Below, piece by piece: positions 61,157 to 64,000 of a DNA stretch of 64,000 nt. Position 1 is the first letter of the stretch; each line of letters starts with the position of its first letter. The DNA lies in contig JBCCCR010000010.1 of NCBI GenBank assembly GCA_039033415.1, positions 62,001 through 126,000 of the forward strand. The letters run 5' to 3'. The stretch is from Pseudomonadota bacterium (lineage in GTDB: Bacteria; Pseudomonadota; Gammaproteobacteria; Xanthomonadales; SZUA-38). A model generated the notes under the pieces. That model made no database searches, was not told the DNA's origin, and worked only from the letters and a program-made list of their open reading frames with translations. The position numbers and the translations under genes were made by a program.

Positions 61157-63277
61157 TCAGAACCGTGCGGTCACCGTCACCCGGGCGTGAAGGGGCGGAG
61201 CCACGGTTGCTTGGTGAGTGCTGTGCGAGTTGGGAAAGTAGAGCTCGTCCGTCAGATTTTCGACGTTCAGCTGCACTCGTGTGTTGCTCGACACATCGTA
61301 GTAGGCCGCTGCATCAACCCGCGTGTAGCTTGGCAGGATTGCACTGTTGCTGTTGTTGATGAAGCTGTCGTCCTGGTATGTCACGCCGAGACCGAGACCA
61401 AACTTATTCGTTACCTGAAAAGTGTTCCAGAGCGCAAACATGTTCTCCGGCAGTTCCCGCGGTCGTAGCCCCGTGGGTCCTGACCGGTTCACCTGCTCGC
61501 CGTCCAGGTTGCTGTAGCTTGCCGAGATAAACCAGCGCTCGTTTAGCTGCCCCTGGAGCTGAAGCTCGAACCCGTCAATTTCCGAGTCGATAATGTCCAG
61601 AGTTTCTGGATCATTGTCGGCTACCTGAGGTGAACTCTGTTCGATCTGAAACACGGCCGCTGTGAGACTGAGTACACGATTCAAGTCCCACTTCAGGCCC
61701 GCTTCGAGATTGTCGAACGTGTTTGGATCCAGCTGATTGTTGTTGCCATTGATGTTGGCAAACTGCTCGCCGCTGCGCGGCAGGAACGACTCGCTGTAAC
61801 TTGCATAGATCGACACATTTTCCTGGGGCTTGTAGACAAGGCCTGCACGAGGAGACACCTCTTCGTCCTTTCGACTACGGGTCTCGTTGGCAACGACGTT
61901 GAATACTTCGATATCGAAGCTGTCGAAGCGAGCGCCAAGAATCAGGTCAAACTTTTCTGATAGCTCGATCTCATCCTGCAGGTAAAACGAGAAAACGTCG
62001 ATGTCTACCCGGGTGTCGTCGTTGAGGTCCGCGGTAAAACTGTTGGTTGTTGTTACCCCGGCCGCGTTGACACCAACACCGCCTCGCAGATTCAGGGGCC
62101 TGCTGATATCAAAAACCTCGTTATCATCTTGAGTCGTATCCCAAAGCGAGTTGAAACGATCCTGGTCTGAAGAGGTGTCAATGAACTCTGCGCCGAAAAG
62201 CACAGAATGGTTGACATTGCCCGTGGCGAATTCACCGATCAAGTTTCCCGAGAGAATCAAGTTCTGCCGGTCGGTGGTGTCGATGTAACCGTCAAGCGTA
62301 ACCAAGTTAGGTGTTTCGGCCTGGTTGTAACTCGAGGCGTAGAAGTTTTCATACAGCTTGTCGTAGTCGCCATAAAAGAGGCTGACATTCCCTTTCAGGG
62401 AACTTGAAAAGTCATGCTGTAGGGCAGCTCGGAATACGTTTGCCTCGATTTCCGTGGTGTTGAGGTCCGGGTCGGCAAACAGATTGTCCTCGAACGCTTC
62501 GACGGGCCGGCCATCGGATCCGGTGGGAATACCGCGATCAATAAACCGCTCATGATTGATGTACTCGTAGGACAGATCGAGCGTTGTCGCTTCACTGAAC
62601 TGAAGTCTAAAGGTTGGATTTAGGCCAAATCGGTCGCCGTCGTAGAAATCGCGATGGTTATCCAGGCCTTCATAGAATGCGTTGACCCGGAACGCTGATC
62701 TATCGCTCACCGCGATATTTCGGTCGAGCTGAACGATGTATTCGCCAAAAGTATCGACGCCAAGCTGAAAACTCGCGAGGTCTTCGCCGACCAATCCCTT
62801 TTTGGTAACTCGGTTCAAAATGCCGCCGGTTCCGCCGCGCCCGAACAGCAGCGCATTGGGCCCACGAAGAATCTCCACCTGCTCAACGTTATAAAGGGGT
62901 CGGTAGTACTGGACGTCGTCGCGTGAACCATCAATGAAAAAGTCCGCGGTCGAGCGAACCCCGCGAAACACGATGGCGTCTCGGTGACCTTCACCTTGGG
63001 AGTTATTGACCCCCGGCGCGTAGTTAATGATGTCGCCAATGCTGGTAAAGCCCTGCAGCGTAATCTGGTCAGCCGTGATGATGGACAGGCTTTGCGGAAC
63101 GTCCAGGACTGGCGTAGGTGTCTTTAGAGCATTCACCTCGTCTGAATAGAGGTATTTCCCGACGACAACGAGTTCTTCAACCTCTTCAGAATCAGTTTCC
63201 TGTGCGAGGACCGGCGCAAAGGCAATGGCAAGCGAAAGTGTGCCCGTATAGAGCAGGCGTATTACGGAGTGAGACAT
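61157..63277 (-). CDS. TonB-dependent siderophore-type outer-membrane receptor
   Basis: 706 residues. A signal peptide (YTGTLSLAIAFAPVLAQ) is followed by a TonB-box-like EELVVVG and a plug domain (VPQSLSIITADQI; QVEILRGPNALLFGRGGTGGILNRVTKK) typical of the TIGR01783 siderophore group. A 22-strand barrel ends VTVTARF with the terminal Phe. ATG 63277 precedes the signal peptide directly. It probably imports a ferric siderophore, powered by TonB. A weak Fur-like site lies upstream at 63320-63338. Confidence 0.93.
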   Translation of the reverse strand: MSHSVIRLLYTGTLSLAIAFAPVLAQETDSEEVEELVVVGKYLYSDEVNALKTPTPVLDVPQSLSIITADQITLQGFTSIGDIINYAPGVNNSQGEGHRDAIVFRGVRSTADFFIDGSRDDVQYYRPLYNVEQVEILRGPNALLFGRGGTGGILNRVTKKGLVGEDLASFQLGVDTFGEYIVQLDRNIAVSDRSAFRVNAFYEGLDNHRDFYDGDRFGLNPTFRLQFSEATTLDLSYEYINHERFIDRGIPTGSDGRPVEAFEDNLFADPDLNTTEIEANVFRAALQHDFSSSLKGNVSLFYGDYDKLYENFYASSYNQAETPNLVTLDGYIDTTDRQNLILSGNLIGEFATGNVNHSVLFGAEFIDTSSDQDRFNSLWDTTQDDNEVFDISRPLNLRGGVGVNAAGVTTTNSFTADLNDDTRVDIDVFSFYLQDEIELSEKFDLILGARFDSFDIEVFNVVANETRSRKDEEVSPRAGLVYKPQENVSIYASYSESFLPRSGEQFANINGNNNQLDPNTFDNLEAGLKWDLNRVLSLTAAVFQIEQSSPQVADNDPETLDIIDSEIDGFELQLQGQLNERWFISASYSNLDGEQVNRSGPTGLRPRELPENMFALWNTFQVTNKFGLGLGVTYQDDSFINNSNSAILPSYTRVDAAAYYDVSSNTRVQLNVENLTDELYFPNSHSTHQATVAPPLHARVTVTARF

Positions 63278-63319
63278 GAGTTTTGGGTGTTCTTGGATTG
63301 GAAGGAGCGCGACGGTAAC

Positions 63320-63338
63320 GCAAATGCTACTTATTCGC
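63320..63338 (-). promoter_or_regulatory. Weak Fur-box-like site
   Basis: The minus-strand 19-mer begins GCGAAT and ends ATTTGC. Compared by eye with the 19-bp Fur consensus it matches 11 positions, including the central AAT and CATT elements. It lies about 43 bp upstream of the TonB receptor start. Supportive but not strong. Confidence 0.3.
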
Positions 63339-63498
63339 AACAATAAATTCGCGCATTCCTGAACTCGCAACATGCGATGAACTCCAGGGAAAGCGGAAGA
63401 ACGCCAACCCAGCATTGCAAATTTCTGATCACCGGCAGGCGCAACAGTGAAGTGACAAATGGCTTAGACTTCCGCTGACCAACTCGTGAGTGCAATCG

Positions 63499-64000
63499 AT
63501 GCCTTTTCGCCGCCTATTGTGTCTATCTCTCCTCGCTGCCGCTTTCTGGCTCCACGGATGTGCCACCTCTGGCCGATCATCAGCGTCGCCCGACCCTGAC
63601 CAGATTGCGATTGAGACCGGACTGATTCCGGTGGTGACATTTGAGGAAGAAGGGCCACAGAGAAGACCACTGGTCGATCGGCAGATCGAGCTGGGCGTGC
63701 CCGCGGTCAGCGTGGCCGTTCTGCGCCAAGGCGAACTCTCCTGGGCAAAAGGTTATGGCGATGGCGTAAGCGTTCGCACCCAGTTTCAGGCGGCATCGCT
63801 CTCAAAAACCTTGGCCGCAGCGGGGTTGCTGATGCTGGCGGAGGAACTGGACGTCAGCGTGGATGATGACTTGGGCCCGGCGCTACCCATCGATATGGAC
63901 GCGCTCAATCCCGACGGTTATCCGCTCACGCTGCGGAAGCTGCTGTCACACACCAATGGCACCGCGGTGTCCGGCTTTCCCGGTTATCCCGCGGGCAGCG
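63499..64000 (+). CDS. Beta-lactamase-fold lipoprotein, partial (runs off the window)
   Basis: The first 167 codons of an open gene continue past the window end with no stop. ATG 63499 starts MPFRRLLCLSLLAAAF and the lipobox LHGC at about residue 21 makes it a lipoprotein. The PF00144 nucleophile motif SLSK lies near residue 100, after GVPAVSVAVLRQGELSWAKGYG and AAS. The segment LTLRKLLSHTNGTAVSGFPGYPAG is the usual continuation. It is divergent from the TonB receptor and is the third member of this fold in the window. Confidence 0.85.
   Translation, partial: MPFRRLLCLSLLAAAFWLHGCATSGRSSASPDPDQIAIETGLIPVVTFEEEGPQRRPLVDRQIELGVPAVSVAVLRQGELSWAKGYGDGVSVRTQFQAASLSKTLAAAGLLMLAEELDVSVDDDLGPALPIDMDALNPDGYPLTLRKLLSHTNGTAVSGFPGYPAGS

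Overview
The window reads as a chromosomal segment of a GC-rich Gram-negative bacterium, most likely a gammaproteobacterium of Xanthomonadales-like character. Supporting signs are outer-membrane barrels ending in phenylalanine, a TonB-dependent receptor, an RND-type exporter, Wza/Wzz/Wzx/Wzy exopolysaccharide genes, H-NOX signalling, many lipoproteins and large exported proteins, and ToxR-like regulators fused to TPR or propeller domains. No rRNA, tRNA, CRISPR array, phage or insertion sequence was seen. The placement is inferred from gene content only.

Layout. 0-10.9 kb: a class C beta-lactamase-fold lipoprotein; a TetR regulator divergent from an RND exporter / LolA-like carrier / outer-membrane barrel operon, with a cluster of palindromes between them; a MarR regulator divergent from a Tat-exported DUF3237 protein; and a small detoxification-type set (YdcZ-type transporter, tautomerase, NTF2-like protein, glutathione S-transferase) divergent from a LysR regulator across a perfect 21-bp palindrome. 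10.9-25.4 kb: an exopolysaccharide locus of the Wzx/Wzy type (sugar-1-phosphate transferase, nucleotidyltransferase-like protein, Wza, Wzz, Wzx, Wzy, three GT4 glycosyltransferases). Embedded in it is a three-gene nitric-oxide-type signalling operon: MerR-like HTH fused to a receiver, H-NOX, and a soluble hybrid histidine kinase. Three AT-rich upstream regions in this locus share short sequence words, which suggests common control.

25.4-33.1 kb: a frameshifted penicillin acylase, a secreted DJ-1/PfpI protein, a secreted NTF2-like protein, a ToxR-like regulator with a propeller sensor, MogA, and a C45-family acyltransferase. 33.3-56.5 kb: a block of large exported proteins (propeller, trypsin-like protease, beta-helix, FG-GAP, Kelch, discoidin-containing), interrupted by an AIM24-like protein, a beta-lactamase-fold protein with a repeat tail, and an MBOAT plus SGNH-like O-acylation pair. 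Seven of the exported proteins, with unrelated folds, end in the same short motif, consensus hydrophobic-F-[AR]-[DN]-[GS]-F-E. I do not recognise this as a named sorting signal. It is the strongest candidate here for an undescribed system.

56.7-64 kb: a ToxR-like regulator with TolB-like and TPR domains, an AraC regulator with a zinc-metalloprotease-like lipoprotein, a siderophore-type TonB receptor with a 15-bp terminator-like stem, and the start of a third beta-lactamase-fold lipoprotein that runs off the window. Several convergent gene pairs are separated by strong hairpins that probably act as bidirectional terminators.
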